In this document: one piece after another, positions 45,744 to 57,870 of the stretch
Layout: every line of letters starts with the position of its first letter
Numbering within the stretch: position 1 is the stretch's first letter
Assembly (NCBI RefSeq): GCF_004337985.1
Contig: NW_021940920.1
Location: 1,472,549 to 1,536,548, forward strand
From: Pyricularia pennisetigena
Lineage: Eukaryota > Ascomycota > Sordariomycetes > Magnaporthales > Pyriculariaceae
DNA: 64,000 nt
Direction of reading: 5' to 3'
The notes under the pieces: model-generated
Database searches by the model: none
Told to the model about the DNA's origin: nothing
The model's input: only the letters and a program-made list of their open reading frames with translations
Program-made: the position numbers and the translations under genes

Positions 45744-47588
45744 TAGTCTCAGTGCTCAGACTAGACCCCTCTGCTTCGCAGTGGGGACCGAACGCTCCAT
45801 GTACCTTTTAACCACATGGTTTTTCGACCAATTACATTAACCGAAAAAATCGCGCTCGTTCTAGTTTGAGGATATTTTGTCGCATTTCGCCGTTTATGGC
45901 GGTACTACCAACGATAATTTGTCGCATTTCGCCGTTTATAACGGTATTATTAATAATATACCTAATGTTGCCATATCGCTAATTATTATTTTATTAATAT
46001 AACGATAATTTATGGTATTTTGCCGTTTATAGCGGGTATATATAAAATATTCGCATTATAATGGTAAAAGGAAATAGTGTACCCATAATATGCAATTATA
46101 TATTTAAATAAAAGAATAAATAAAGATTATAAAAATATATAGTATTCTGCGTTAAATTCATTGGAATTTGTTAGTTATTTAAATGCCGGCCGCGTTTTTA
46201 TAACCACTGTATTTGGAAAAATATTAAAATATTAAATAAAATTTGTAATTTTTCATTATATTTAATTCTTGCTTTAAATAATGGTATATAATATTAGCTT
46301 TAGTTTGATTTACAGTTTTTATAATTTAATAGACCTCATACTCAAAAGTGCATGCAATTATCGGTTGAAATAAAAGTTTCATTAATATTTTTATTTAAAT
46401 TAACAATTTGTTAAAAAGTTAAATAATTTACGCAAATATTGGGAAAATGAAAATACTTTTACTTAATACATTTTTTGATCAGTTTCTTAATCAATTTTAT
46501 ATAAGTTCTTTTTTTATGAATTTTATTCAATTAAATAAAGCAAAAAATACAAAAAGAACACAAATTTAGCATTTTTTTATATAAAAAAATAAAAAGGGCC
46601 GGTATTGTAAATCGGGTTTTACGTTAACGTTTATTTATATATATAATCCACTTTTTCAAATTTTGGTTTTATTAATGTTAAAATTGGTAAATATGTAAAA
46701 GCATTTCGATCGTGAAATATATATAAAATTGGATATATTTTACCTATCCGCATATTTCACGGCTTATATAATTAGATATACGTACAAAAATGTAATGTTA
46801 TATTAAATATATATATACCACCCCCCACGTGCAAAAACCCCAAAACTCGGCTAAAAACAAAAATAATATAAAATTAATTAGATAAAGCAAAAGAATTTAT
46901 AAAATACACATTTAGCATTTTTTTTATAAAACAGTTTTTAAAGCCGATATTATAAGTAGGACTAAGTTTGGACGTTTGTTTTTATACGTAATCGAATTTT
47001 TGAAATTTTGGTTTGATTATCGTCAAAATTGGTAAAAATATAAACAAATTTCGATTGTAAATTATATATAAAAAAGTATATACTTTGCCTATCCGCTTAT
47101 TTAACTGTTTATTTAATTTAGTATATGCACCAAAATTTGGTATAACGATATATAAAAGTATACGACCCTCCACGTGCAAAAATTATAAAATTTGGTCAAA
47201 AATTAAACATAATATTAAAAAAAATCGAACTAACAGTACCGCCATAAACGGATTAAAGGCAGGTGGTATCGAATTCGGCCATTATAACAAATAAAAAAAT
47301 AAATCGAATCACTGCTAATAGCGGTATTAAACGCTATTTTCAACGAGATTTTATTTTTTCAATATTATGCATAATTGTTGAATAATAAAGGAGTTTCGGT
47401 TAAAAAAAGCCAAAAATACCGCCATAAACGGCGAAAATCGACAAGTTGTCCTCAAACCTGAACCAAAGCGTTTTTTGGATGGACCCACAAATACATTGCA
47501 AAGCCGCAATTGAGCCACGAAATGGAGCGAAGCGAACGAAGTGGATCAATTGTGGAGCTTTGGGCTTTAGGGATGAGCCCTGAGACTA
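45744..47588 (+). mobile_element. Non-coding TIR DNA transposon with 9-bp flanking repeat
   Basis: The element starts TAGTCTCAGTGCTCA and ends with the inverted form TGAGCCCTGAGACTA. CTAGATTAC lies directly outside both ends (45735-45743 and 47589-47597), a perfect 9-bp target duplication. Similarity between the ends extends inward some 180 bp to GCCGTTTATGGCGGTA and its inverse. The interior (about 46540-47220) is two imperfect direct copies of a 350-bp AT-rich unit and has no coding capacity. TSD length fits MULE- or hAT-type elements. Related ends occur at 8370-8566 and 50958-51945. Confidence 0.8.
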
Positions 47589-47843
47589 CTAGATTACACC
47601 AAAATTAGTTAGCGTTGTGAAAGTTGCATCGACAAATGCACGGTGACAAGGGGTGGTTTTTTTTTGCCTGCCACCATAGTAATCGTACTCAATTCAGGGT
47701 AAAATAAATTAACTTTTCAAGCTGCAGTTTAAATATGCGAAAACACAAACGTATAATTAGAATATCATGTCATTAAGTACGCGTAAAAAATAACGCCACG
47801 TGAAAAGCAAAACTTGTTTAAGCAAGATTTAACCTGAGCAAAC

Positions 47844-47852
47844 TTATATAAA
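47844..47852 (+). promoter_or_regulatory. TATA box candidate for the ADP-ribosyltransferase gene
   Basis: TATATAAA within ACTTATATAAAACC, about 220 bp upstream of the ATG at 48068, in the islet between the TIR element and the gene. Confidence 0.45.
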
Positions 47853-48067
47853 ACCAAGCTTAGCCGATTGTTGGAGTATTGTTTATAACCACAGTGACTG
47901 TAATAGAGAGTCTCCCTTTTAGACATAACGACTTCGCACAATCCGCCCAAAACTCGGCCGCTCCATCCTTTGCACCCTCTATTTTGAATTTCTTTTCCGA
48001 CCTGTCGTTTAATTTGCAACTGAAAAAAAACATCAACGGCTTTTTTGCGAGTTCAAATTAAAACAGA

Positions 48068-48709
48068 ATGTTTACCTTTCCGTCCAAGGAAATTCTGTTT
48101 ATTCTTTCGGTTTCTAACACAGTTCTATCCACGATCCCACCAATTGTTTACCGATCGGATACCGCCCCCCCTGAAAGACTTTGGGCGAACGATGGGTTTC
48201 GCTGCCGGGGGGGTAGGTTTGGAATTCCAAAAAACGACGCAATGCCCTATTACGATCATGTGTTCTGGCCAGATAATTTAGTTTCAGCAAACTCTGACCC
48301 GTGGATTGCAACATCGTTCGACAAAAATCTTGCATTTTCCTGGGCCAATATGTGGTACCCCACACTCGATCACTGGGTTTATGCTATTTCTACGGCGGGT
48401 ATCGAAAATAAATGTCTCGATATCGAGGAAGCATATCGAAAAGATGGCAGGATGCACCCGTATCCTGAAAACCGTGAAATTGCTATCAGAGATTCAATAC
48501 CCTGGGAAAATGTTAAAGGTTGGTTTGTTGTGAAACCGGGCCAGGACCCAGTATGGGTGGATCGGCCGCCTTCGCTAAGTCCATTAAAGCCCAATGACCC
48601 TCGCAAACCAACCACACCGATTTATCAACCCAGTTCCTCCGGACATTGGATTGCATCTCGGCCGAAAAGGGTTTTGGAGGATGTGTTAAATGCCCAACTT
48701 AATGGGTAG
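48068..48709 (+). CDS. Secreted ADP-ribosyltransferase, heat-labile enterotoxin A-chain family
   Basis: An intact 213-codon frame; the ATG has A at -3. Residues 9-23 are a signal-peptide-like hydrophobic stretch. The mature part starts with VYRSD (27-31), whose Arg29 is the NAD-binding Arg of the family. WIATSFD (79-85) corresponds to the S-T-S motif with Ala in first place, and PENREI (133-138) to the E-x-E motif, keeping the second Glu (137) but with Asn135 at the first. KGWFVV (150-155) follows as in the family. These proteins transfer ADP-ribose from NAD to host proteins; fungal copies are abundant in insect- and plant-associated species. The first-Glu change could alter target residue choice or activity (inference). 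The gene is undamaged although transposons lie on both sides. Confidence 0.85.
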   Translation: MFTFPSKEILFILSVSNTVLSTIPPIVYRSDTAPPERLWANDGFRCRGGRFGIPKNDAMPYYDHVFWPDNLVSANSDPWIATSFDKNLAFSWANMWYPTLDHWVYAISTAGIENKCLDIEEAYRKDGRMHPYPENREIAIRDSIPWENVKGWFVVKPGQDPVWVDRPPSLSPLKPNDPRKPTTPIYQPSSSGHWIASRPKRVLEDVLNAQLNG

Positions 48710-49148
48710 CTTAATCAAGGTTTTGATTCGCGTTCTATTTTGACCTTAGCTTATGAGCTAATGGTTTTTGTAAAAATATGGGAAAATAAAAATAACCCCA
48801 AAAAGGAAAGAAGAAAAAAAGAAGACAAAAGTTAGGAATAGGGTGTTAATTCGCGTTTTATTTTATTCCAAGCTTATTTGCTAATCGTTTTGTCTATCAC
48901 GGCCAGGCATACATTGGAGAAACTCAGTATTTTACGCGCTGTTAACGAAAATTCTAAACTTAAAAAAAGAGAGAAATTACAATTGACGGCGCGCTGGAAA
49001 GGCGCGTTTAAATCCGGGGTCAGTGGATCCCTTTGTCCGATCCCTGGCTCAGCGTGCTGGTAAGCCGAGTCGTGATTCTGAGGGTAGGTCTGGGGGCCTA
49101 ATCCTCACATATTAGATATTGGGGAAAAAATAAAGTTTTAAAATTGTT
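48710..49148. other. 3' flank of the ADP-ribosyltransferase gene
   Basis: Contains an imperfect direct repeat: TTCGCGTTCTATTTTGACC near 48727 and TTCGCGTTTTATTTTATTCC near 48850, each followed by a GCTAAT-like segment. No gene recognised. Confidence 0.4.
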
Positions 49149-49403
49149 TGTTACGATCAAGGTATCGGGTAACCTGTTCTTATTGTAAAGTACAGTGGGT
49201 TGAAGCAACTGAGCGTCTGAACTGGACAACTGGGGATTCTCAATGACCGGGGTGAAGTTACGATCGATTCCTGGGTAGGTAGTAAGTTAATTGCTGCTAG
49301 GCAATCCTAAGCTAAGTTCTATCTACATGGTAATAAACGTGTCTTATATAGACTATGTCCCAAGTGTGATCTTTTTAATCTTTAACAGATCACAGAGACC
49401 ACT
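49149..49403 (-). repeat. Truncated Gypsy LTR
   Basis: Starts TGTTACGATCAAGGTATCGG and follows the Gypsy LTR for 255 bp until a Copia LTR begins at 49404. It keeps more C and G than the other Gypsy LTRs in the window, so it is younger or less mutated. The missing LTR end is not found beyond the Copia LTR. Confidence 0.85.
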
Positions 49404-49977
49404 TGTTAATTATATGCGTTATTTAGCAAGTAATGGGTCCACTTTTACTTGTATATAACCATAATAAATATTGCCGAAATGGGGCTATCGGGGTTGTCGG
49501 ATTTTCCGTTATATTTTGTGTTGCAGGAATTGCGATTCAAAAGGTCAGCGAGTGGGGTTTAACACCCACCCTACACCTACCAGTTAATTACCCTATATCG
49601 GGTTATAATTTTCACTAAATTAGGAAATTAATGCGAACTTAGAAATGGTTTGTATGGAAACAAGGGTGTTTTTTTTAAACAACGCATATAAAATGATTTT
49701 TCGGACAATCGTATACGGTACCGGAACGCTTTCAGGGGTGCGGACCCCCATTGCAATGTCGGAAAGTATGTAAGGGAGATAAAACAAAATCTCCCCCACC
49801 AATGAATCGAATCTATTAATCCCAAAATTAGTGTACCAGTCTAGTGCATTTAGTGCATTTAAACCCTGCAATTACAGGCTTTAAACCCCTGCGATTACAG
49901 GCCTTTATAGCGCAACTAGCTCCACGCCGCACCTAGGCTAATGCCTAAACCCCTGTTAGCAACCCATATTGTTAACA
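49404..49977 (+). repeat. Copia LTR inserted in the Gypsy LTR
   Basis: TGTTAATTATATGCG to ATATTGTTAACA, 574 bp. No internal region follows, so it is a solo or fragmentary LTR. Flanks CCACT and ATAGG do not match. Confidence 0.85.
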
Positions 49978-50127
49978 ATAGGTTATATAATTATCCTAGT
50001 AGCATACGGTCCAGTTTATTAGTTCGCACTAGTTTGAAGGCGTTGCTTATTAATAATTGGTGGCGTTAAATTTTCGTGGTTTTTTTGCTTTTTTTTAAAA
50101 AAATCGAAAAGGAAAATAAATGTTTTA
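49978..50127. other. Short AT-rich spacer
   Basis: No feature recognised between the Copia LTR and the small LTR. Confidence 0.4.
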
Positions 50128-50317
50128 TGTTATGGATTCGTGCCTAAGGCACGTATCACGTGATAAGATACAGGAGCGGGTTAGGGACAACATATAAAAG
50201 GGAAAGACACTACCAAGACCCGGACACACACACCTTTCCTTCCTTCTCCCCTTAGCGTTAGTAATAACACTAACAGGATACTTAACGGTCCCGAGGCCGT
50301 TAGCTTACCCTATAACA
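50128..50317 (+). mobile_element. Second solo LTR of the small LTR family
   Basis: 190 bp, TGTTATGGATTCGTGCC to CCCTATAACA, closely matching 123-311, with a TATAAAAGGG promoter-like motif. Flanks TTTTA and ATTTA match at four of five bases, a probable target duplication. Confidence 0.8.
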
Positions 50318-50957
50318 ATTTATTTTAATTTTCAGGGCAATTCCGGGCGATATACCCTGTTTTGTTGTACCTAAAATATTTGCCGTTTTTGGGGTCTTTA
50401 CGAGGTTTTTTGTATTAAATGGTATTAAGGTTTATAAGGTCGCTGTAGGTATTATACGCGGTATTATAAGTCGGGATTATAATATAACAAAGTTAATATT
50501 ATCCATTATTTTTATAATATATCGGCTGGTATTGGTATTTGCGTCCCGTATTGGTTTATCGTATTAAAATAACGAATATTCGTTATCTTTTTATTTTTTC
50601 TATCGGCGTTCGCAAATCTCATTATTTAATTTAATAGCGAGTTCCACGTATTTGAAAAAATCCTCGATTTGTCGAATTTGGATATTTCGTTTTTTATTTC
50701 AAATTTCAGTGTTTAATGAGATTATAAAGTTTTAATTTTTTTGGTTATATCCAGCCTGGTTACCAGCTTTTTAAATTCGGTTGCGTAAATTAAAATTAAG
50801 TTGGTTCGTTTTAAATTGGCCAAACTAGGTTCAATTTATCGTTTTTCGTCGGCTTTCTGGAATAAAAAACGGAAAATACCTTCGTACCCTGCAAAAGTTG
50901 AAAAAATGTCGGTAATTTCCTGGCGTCGTTCCTAAAAAGGTATATCGAACCATTCCT
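50318..50957 (-). pseudogene. Gag relic of a second Gypsy family
   Basis: On the minus strand a broken frame runs from gag-like sequence near 50900 to a zinc-knuckle remnant at about 50340-50400 (KYFRYNKTGYIARN), in which Cys and His positions of C-x2-C-x4-H-x4-C have become Tyr, changes that single C-to-T or G-to-A transitions give. Downstream parts share blocks with Gypsy 1 (for example near 25550). The TIR element at 50958 cuts the 5' side. Confidence 0.55.
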
Positions 50958-51945
50958 TAGTCTCAGGGCTCATCCCTGAAGCCCAGAGCTCCACAATTAA
51001 GCGTGGCTCAATTGCGGCTTTGCAATGTACCTGTGGGTCCATCCAAAGAACGCTCTGGTTCAGGTCTGAGGACAACTTGTCGATTTTCGCCGTTTATGGC
51101 GGTATTTTTGGCCTTTTTGCGACCGATACTCCCTTATTATTCGACAACCACGCAAAATATCGAAAAAAGAAAATATCGTTGAAAATAGGAATTGTTAGGC
51201 CTTTTTCATAAATCCAAAACTTTTTGCACCCGGTACGCCAATTAAAAGTTGGATATAGCCCGCCCTTAATCCGTTCATGGCGGTACTGTTTTTTCGATTT
51301 TTTTTCGATTTTCGATTTTTTTTAATATTATTTTTAATTTTTGACCAAATTTTATACTTTTTGCACGTGGAGGGTCGTATATACGTATATATTGTTAGAC
51401 TAAATTTTGGTGTATATATTAAATTATATAAGCAGTTAAATAGGCGGATAGGCAAAGTATATACTTTTTTGTATATAATTTACAATCGAAACTCGTTTAT
51501 ATTTTTACCAATTTTAACGATAATGAAACCAAAACTTCAGAGATTCGATTACGTATATAAACAAACGTCCAAGTCCAATCTTACTTATAATATCGGTTTT
51601 GAAAACTGTTTAATAAAAACAAATGGTAAATATGTATTTTATAAATCTTTTTGCTTTATTTAATTAATTTTATATTATTTTTGTTTTGCAGCAGAATTCT
51701 GTGGTTTTTGCACGTGGGGGGTGGCATATATATATTTAATATAATATCACATTTTCGTACGTATACCTAATTATATAAGCCTTTAAATATGCGGATAGGT
51801 AAGGTATATCCAGTTTTATATATATTTTACCATCGAAATGCTTTTACATTTTTACCAATTTTAACATTAATAAAACCAGAATTTGAGAAAATGGACTATA
51901 TATATAAATAAACGTTAACGTAGAACCCGATTTGCAATACCGGCC
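50958..51945 (-). mobile_element. Second TIR element copy, truncated by Gypsy 2
   Basis: Starts TAGTCTCAGGGCTCATCCC, contains GCCGTTTATGGCGGTA and then AT-rich DNA that is the inverse of the right part of the element at 45744-47588. It stops at CCGGCC where the Gypsy 2 LTR begins; in the other copy GGCCGG is internal (about 46598), so Gypsy 2 inserted here. The missing half is not in the window. Confidence 0.75.
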
Positions 51946-52400
51946 TGTTACGACCAGACAAGATGGGTCGGTACCAATAAGGCCAGGCGGGGTCACACCC
52001 CTCCTAACGACACTCGCCCAAAAAAATCACCGACAATAAAACATCGATTACCTAAAGGAAAAATCACGTGACGCCACGTGATCGCCAAAAAAATAATCTC
52101 AATAATCCTTAAAAAATCATAATAAATCAGGCGAAATAATCTCTGCGATCTGTAACAAATCAAGGGGAATCATATTCGGAACATAGTTTATATAAGGTAC
52201 GCTTATTACCATATAAATAAATTCGATTTTAGGATTGCTTAACAGCAATTAAACTTTAATTAACCTTAATATTTACTTAAAAACGATTATGATTTCACCC
52301 CAATTATTAAAAACCCCAATTACCCAATTAAAACGCTTAATTGTTTTAACCCACTGTATTTTATCCTAAAAACAAGTTACCCGATATTTTAATCGTAATA
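51946..52400 (+). repeat. 5' LTR of Gypsy 2
   Basis: 455 bp. The left part (51946-52030) is little damaged, while the right part is AT-shifted like the Gypsy 1 LTRs. Confidence 0.9.
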
Positions 52401-52589
52401 TTTTAATTGCTCCTATTTAATATTTTGCCTTAAAATATACCGAATAATATCGCCGAAACAATATTTTCCAATAAAACCACCCCTTAAACCCCCTTTACCA
52501 TTAACGCTCCGGCCAGCGCTAACGTTTTGCGTTAAATAGTCGCGACGTTTTAAGCAGAAAATCGATAATTCCAGGAACGAATAACCGAA

Positions 52590-53420
52590 TAAATTAATCG
52601 AACTAATAGGAATTATATTAAACACTTTTTATTATTACCCTATAATAGCACCCCAGGTATTTTACAGGAATTTTTTACGGGAACCCGGGCCTATTTTCAC
52701 TTTAACGAGGACAATTTCGATAATAACGCAAAAAAGGTTACCTACGTAATTTCGCTATTAAAAGGCGATGCGTTTACCTGGTTCGAACCAATCCTACGAA
52801 ATTATTTGGACCACGATAAGGAAAAAAACCGTAAAATTAAAACTAACCGCATTTTCGACGATTACGAAAATTTCGAAAAATGTTTTAGGGGAGCATTCGG
52901 TAACCTAAACGAGGAACGCACAGCTAAACGTAAATTGGTACGCTTTACCCAAACCAAATCGGTATCCAAATATATTAGTAAATTTCGACAAATTACCGCC
53001 AAATTATTATAGGGCCCCGAAACCCTAATAATACGTTTTTATACGGGATTTAAAAAAAAAATTAAAAACGAATTTGTTAAAAAAAAACGACCCGATATTT
53101 TAACCGAATACGTAAAATTAGCAGTTAAAATCGATAACCGATTTTACGAACGGAAATTGGAACGACGCGAAGGACGCAGCGTATAGGGGCCAACCTTACG
53201 ATAAACTAATACGGGACGTAAATATTAATACCCTAAACCGCTTCGCCAATACAATATTTCCTACGGAATATATAACGGATTTATGGACCTTAACGCGATT
53301 TAATATAAAAAACCGCGTAAGGATCCCAAAAATGGTAAGTGTTTTAAATGCGAAAAACCAGGATATATAACCAAATTTTATCCCCAAAATACTCCGGACT
53401 TATACCCCGATTCCAAAAAA
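52590..53420 (+). pseudogene. Gypsy 2 gag relic
   Basis: The gag block (about 52670-53010) includes LLKGDAFTWFEP-like sequence and FEKCFRGAFGNLNEERTA. The zinc knuckle reads GKCFKCEKPGYITKFYP (53337-53385): the first two Cys remain, but His and the last Cys positions are Tyr. Stops interrupt the frame. Confidence 0.85.
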
Positions 53421-53829
53421 CCACGAGGATTAAATACTACCACCTACTAATAAATACCACCGGATTAATACAATTTAAAAAGTTGGACCATATGTTACGA
53501 CGATAATTGTATAATTTATAATAGCGCAAAAATGGACGCAGGATAATACCTATAAAAATTTAAAAGCATTCGGACCCTAATAGTAGGAAACCGTGTATTT
53601 ATTAAAACCAAACCACCGGTATAATTACGCAGGTAAAACGCCAAATTACCCGAACTTACGGAATTAAATATTTTAAAAAAATTAGAACCAAAATTATTGG
53701 GATAAACCCACCGTATCCGGATAATTTAACAAGCCCCAACGGACGAATTTAATAACGAATTAGAAAACGAACCTAGCGAAAAAAAACTATATCTTCAAAT
53801 CTATATAATGCAGCAAAGGAAAATAACCC

Positions 53830-56800
53830 TTATATATATAAAAAAAAACTTATCGATTTATACCGAAACAACCAATTAATATAATTTCCCGGAATACCAT
53901 TTCGAATATAAATATAAAACCTAATAGGATTAATCGATTTAACTTTCGGAAACCACCCAATTTTGGATACTAAGTATCCCAAATATATAAAAATCTTTTG
54001 GGCAAAATGTTTTCGAAACAATTGCGGATTATATTTTAGCAGAAAAATAATCCATAATTTTTTCCCACGACGACGTAAAATAATAGGTATCCACGAAATA
54101 TATACCACCATTAAATTACCCAATTGGGAAATTAAAATAAAATTTAATACCGAACCAGCGGTAATTTTCACCCTTTGTAACAATTACCCTATAATATGCT
54201 ATAATTAAAAATAATTCCCATAGTACGAATGCACCCGAAATATTTGCAAAATATATATATTAACCAAAACACAGGTATAGTACGAAACGAAATTACGATA
54301 ACCAGGACCCGCACCTATAACCAGAATTGTGTGGAACCCCAACGTTAAAAATAACGAAATACTTACAAACGCACGAAAAACGCCTGCACCAACAGGGCAC
54401 CGATTTAATAAAATTAACGTTAAAAATAGCCATACGCCCCGAAATAAGAAAAATAAGGACCCATAACGCGAATCCAATAAACCAAAAAACTAGGACAACC
54501 AGACGGTATAGGGCACCAAACGGTAGTAATAAAAACGGAATAAAAAACCCTGAACGCCACGCAAACCACGAAAGCAGCACACGAATATATATTCCTAAAT
54601 ATACAATTTAATGGAAAACCCATACGAACGTTTTTTAATAGCGGAGTATAGAATAATTACATTTTTCTAAAAATCGTGAAAAAACGACGAATATTTTGGC
54701 GATAAAAGGAAAAATTATATCGATTACAAACAGTAAAAAAAAAGGCAATTTTATACGGGAACGGCATTATCGAAACAAAAACCGTACACCTTTAAATGGA
54801 AAATTATAAACGAAAGAAATAAATCATTTTAAATATTACGGAAATAGGAAATAAAAACATAATTTTAGGAATTCCCTAGTTTAAAAAAAGCAACCCCCGG
54901 ATAAATTGGACTATAGGCCAAATTTAATAGGAAAAGCACTTAATTATTAAACGATTTCCAGTATAATAGGGTTTATACAGGAAATATAGGGCACGGAAAG
55001 ACCAAATAAAGCAAATAACGTATTTATAGGAAGGACGACCAACCCCGGAACCAATATCGGAAAAAAAGCGACTATTTACAGGCCAAAACCGATCCAATTA
55101 CATAATATAAACTACGAAAAAATAGACCAAAAACGGCAAAATCCCAGAAAAATACCGAAATTATACACGATTATTTAACCAAAAACTCGAAATAGGATTA
55201 CCCGAACACAATCCGTTCGATTACGAAATACTATTAAAAAAAAAACCCCAACCAAAATTTTACAAAATATACGGTTTAAATCCGACACAAATGGAAATTT
55301 TAAACGAATATTTCGCGGAAAATTTTAAAAAAAGCTATATTAAACCATCGATATTACCAGCAGGATACCCAATCCTTTTCGTACCAAAAAAAAACGGAAA
55401 ATTACGATTATGCGTGGATTACAAACAATTAAACGACATTATAATAAAAAATTGCTACCCGCTCCCACTAATAGGAGAATTTCGAAACATATTTTACCAA
55501 ATATAATGGTTTACGATATTAAATTTTAAAAGAATATATAATTTAATCCGTATAAAAGAAGGCGAGGAATAAAAAACAGTATTTCGCATTAGACGAAAAT
55601 ATTACAAATACCTAATAATACTTTTCGGTTTCACCAACGCCCCCGCAATTTTTTAAACCATAATTAACCACGTTTTTAAGGAATATTTAAATATTTTTAT
55701 CGTTATTTACCTGGATAATATCCTTATTTTTTCCAAAACGTTGGAAAAACATAAAAAATACGTCCACACAATTTTACAAAAGCTACAAAACGCTAAACTT
55801 TTAATTAAACCCGAAAAATGCATTTTTTACAGCAAGCAAATTAATTTCCTAAAATATATTATCGCCTTTGGAAAAATTAGGATGGAAAAATCAAAAATCC
55901 AAACAGTAAAAGAATAGCCCCAACTATAAAACGTAAAAAACGTTCGGGTATTTTTTGGATTCGTAAACTTTTACAAAAAATTTATTAAAAGCTACGGCGC
56001 GATCGCCACCCTATTAACCAATATAACCAAAAAAAACCTAAAATTCCAATGGACGGAATAAATATAACAAATTTTCGAACAATTACGAAATGCAATAGCA
56101 CAAAAACCGATTTTTAAAATACCAAACCCAACGAAATTTTTCGAAATCGAAACCGATGTATCCGATTACGCAATCGGAAAACAATTTAACCAACGAAACG
56201 AAAAAAGACGCCTGCACCTTTGCGCCTTTTTTTTACAAAAATTATATAAATTAAAACTTAATTACCAAATCCACGATAAAAAATTTATGGTTATTATTCG
56301 AATATTTAAAAAATGGAAACTATAATTATCCGGAATTAAATACGAAATATTAATTTACACGGACCACAAAAACCTCACCTATTTTACCACCAGCAAAATG
56401 TTAAATAAACGATAAATTAAATGGGCAAAATTCCTATCAAAATTCCATTTTAAAATTATTTACCGAAAAGGAACAAAAAATGGCAGGGCCGACGCCTTTA
56501 ACAAAAAACCAAATTATAAAAACATAATACCCGAGGAAATACGGAAAATCCTTACGGTAAACGACAACGGAAACCTTTTACCAGTTTACCGAAATCTTAT
56601 AACGACCAATACGGTAATTATACCAAAAAAAATACGGAAAATCCACGAAAATAAAGCTTACGGACACCAAAGGATTTCCAAAATATGGAAACGGTTAAAA
56701 CAGCATTATAATTTTAAAGGAACACGATAAAAAGTACGAAAAACCATTAAAAATTGCGAATTTTGCGCAAAAAACAAATCCGCCAAATATAAACTTTACG

Positions 56801-57870
56801 GGTTTTTATAATTTTTACCAGCCCCTAATAAGGCCTGGCAAACCATTATAATGGATTTTATCGTCAAATTACCACCTTCCGAAAAACTATTTATTAAAAC
56901 TAAATACGATAATATATTAATTATAGTGGACAAATTCACTAAATACGCCTATTTCCTACTTTATAAAAAAAGTAGCAACGCCGAAAAAATCGCCTACACA
57001 TTTTTACGAATAATTGTTAATAATTACGGATTTCCAAAAAGCATTATTACGGACAAAAATAAACTTTTTACATTAAAATTCTGGAAATTTTTAATGGAAT
57101 AGCTAGGAACCGACCATAAATTATTTACAATATTCTACCCACAAACAAATGGACAAATAAAACGAGCAAACCAAATATTGGAACAATATTTAAAATGTTA
57201 TATAAACCACAAATAGGATAATTGGGTACGGTTATTACCCATAATATAATTCGCATATAACAGTTTAAAAAATAAAAATACCAAAATAACCCCGTTTTAT
57301 ACCAATTACGGATTTAATCCTACGGTATATAGAAAACCAAAAACCACGATTACGGCCCCACGAACCGATAAATAAGCAAACGAATTACGAAAACTCCACC
57401 AAAAATTCCAACAGAAATTGGAATTCGTACGAAAAAAAATAACCAAATACGCCAACCAATATCGGATAAACGGACCATCCTTCCAAAAAAAAATAGCGTT
57501 TACCTTATTCGGCGCAATATTAAAATATAATAACTAAATAGCAAATTTAATTATAAAAAGCTTAAACTTTTTAAAATCGATAAAAAAATTAGCGAAATTA
57601 ATTACAAATTATTATTACCAGGAATTATAAAAATTCACCCAACGTTCCACGTATTATTATTGGAACCAGCACCACCCGGCACTAATATATAAAAAACAAT
57701 CGAAATCGACGAAAAAGAAATATACGACGTCGAACGAATATTGGACCACAAACGCAACCACGGTAAAACAAAATATTTTATTAAATAGGAAAATTACGGA
57801 CACGAAAAAAACATTTGGGAACCCTTTAACCACCTCCAAAATTACCAGGAATTATTCCGTTAATATTACC
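53830..57870 (+). pseudogene. Gypsy 2 pol relic with chromodomain
   Basis: A Cys-rich linker (53963-54208, WAKCFRNNCGLYFSRKI) precedes protease; ILGIP-stop-FKKSNPRINW lies near 54870-54905. RT starts 55291-55506 with [17 protein letters not shown]; the polymerase motif is YLDN (about 55710-55725). Integrase core is 56851-57102 and continues to HPQTNGQ-like sequence near 57140 with Lys at the catalytic Glu position. A chromodomain with ILDHKRNHGKTKYFIK lies near 57735-57790. It carries the same YLDN change as Gypsy 1. Confidence 0.9.

Noticed and set aside
54205..54580. Hydrophobic minus-strand frames resembling membrane proteins
   Set aside because: Antisense shadows of the Gypsy 2 linker and protease region; the same shadows recur at 24107-24564 and 63275-63556.
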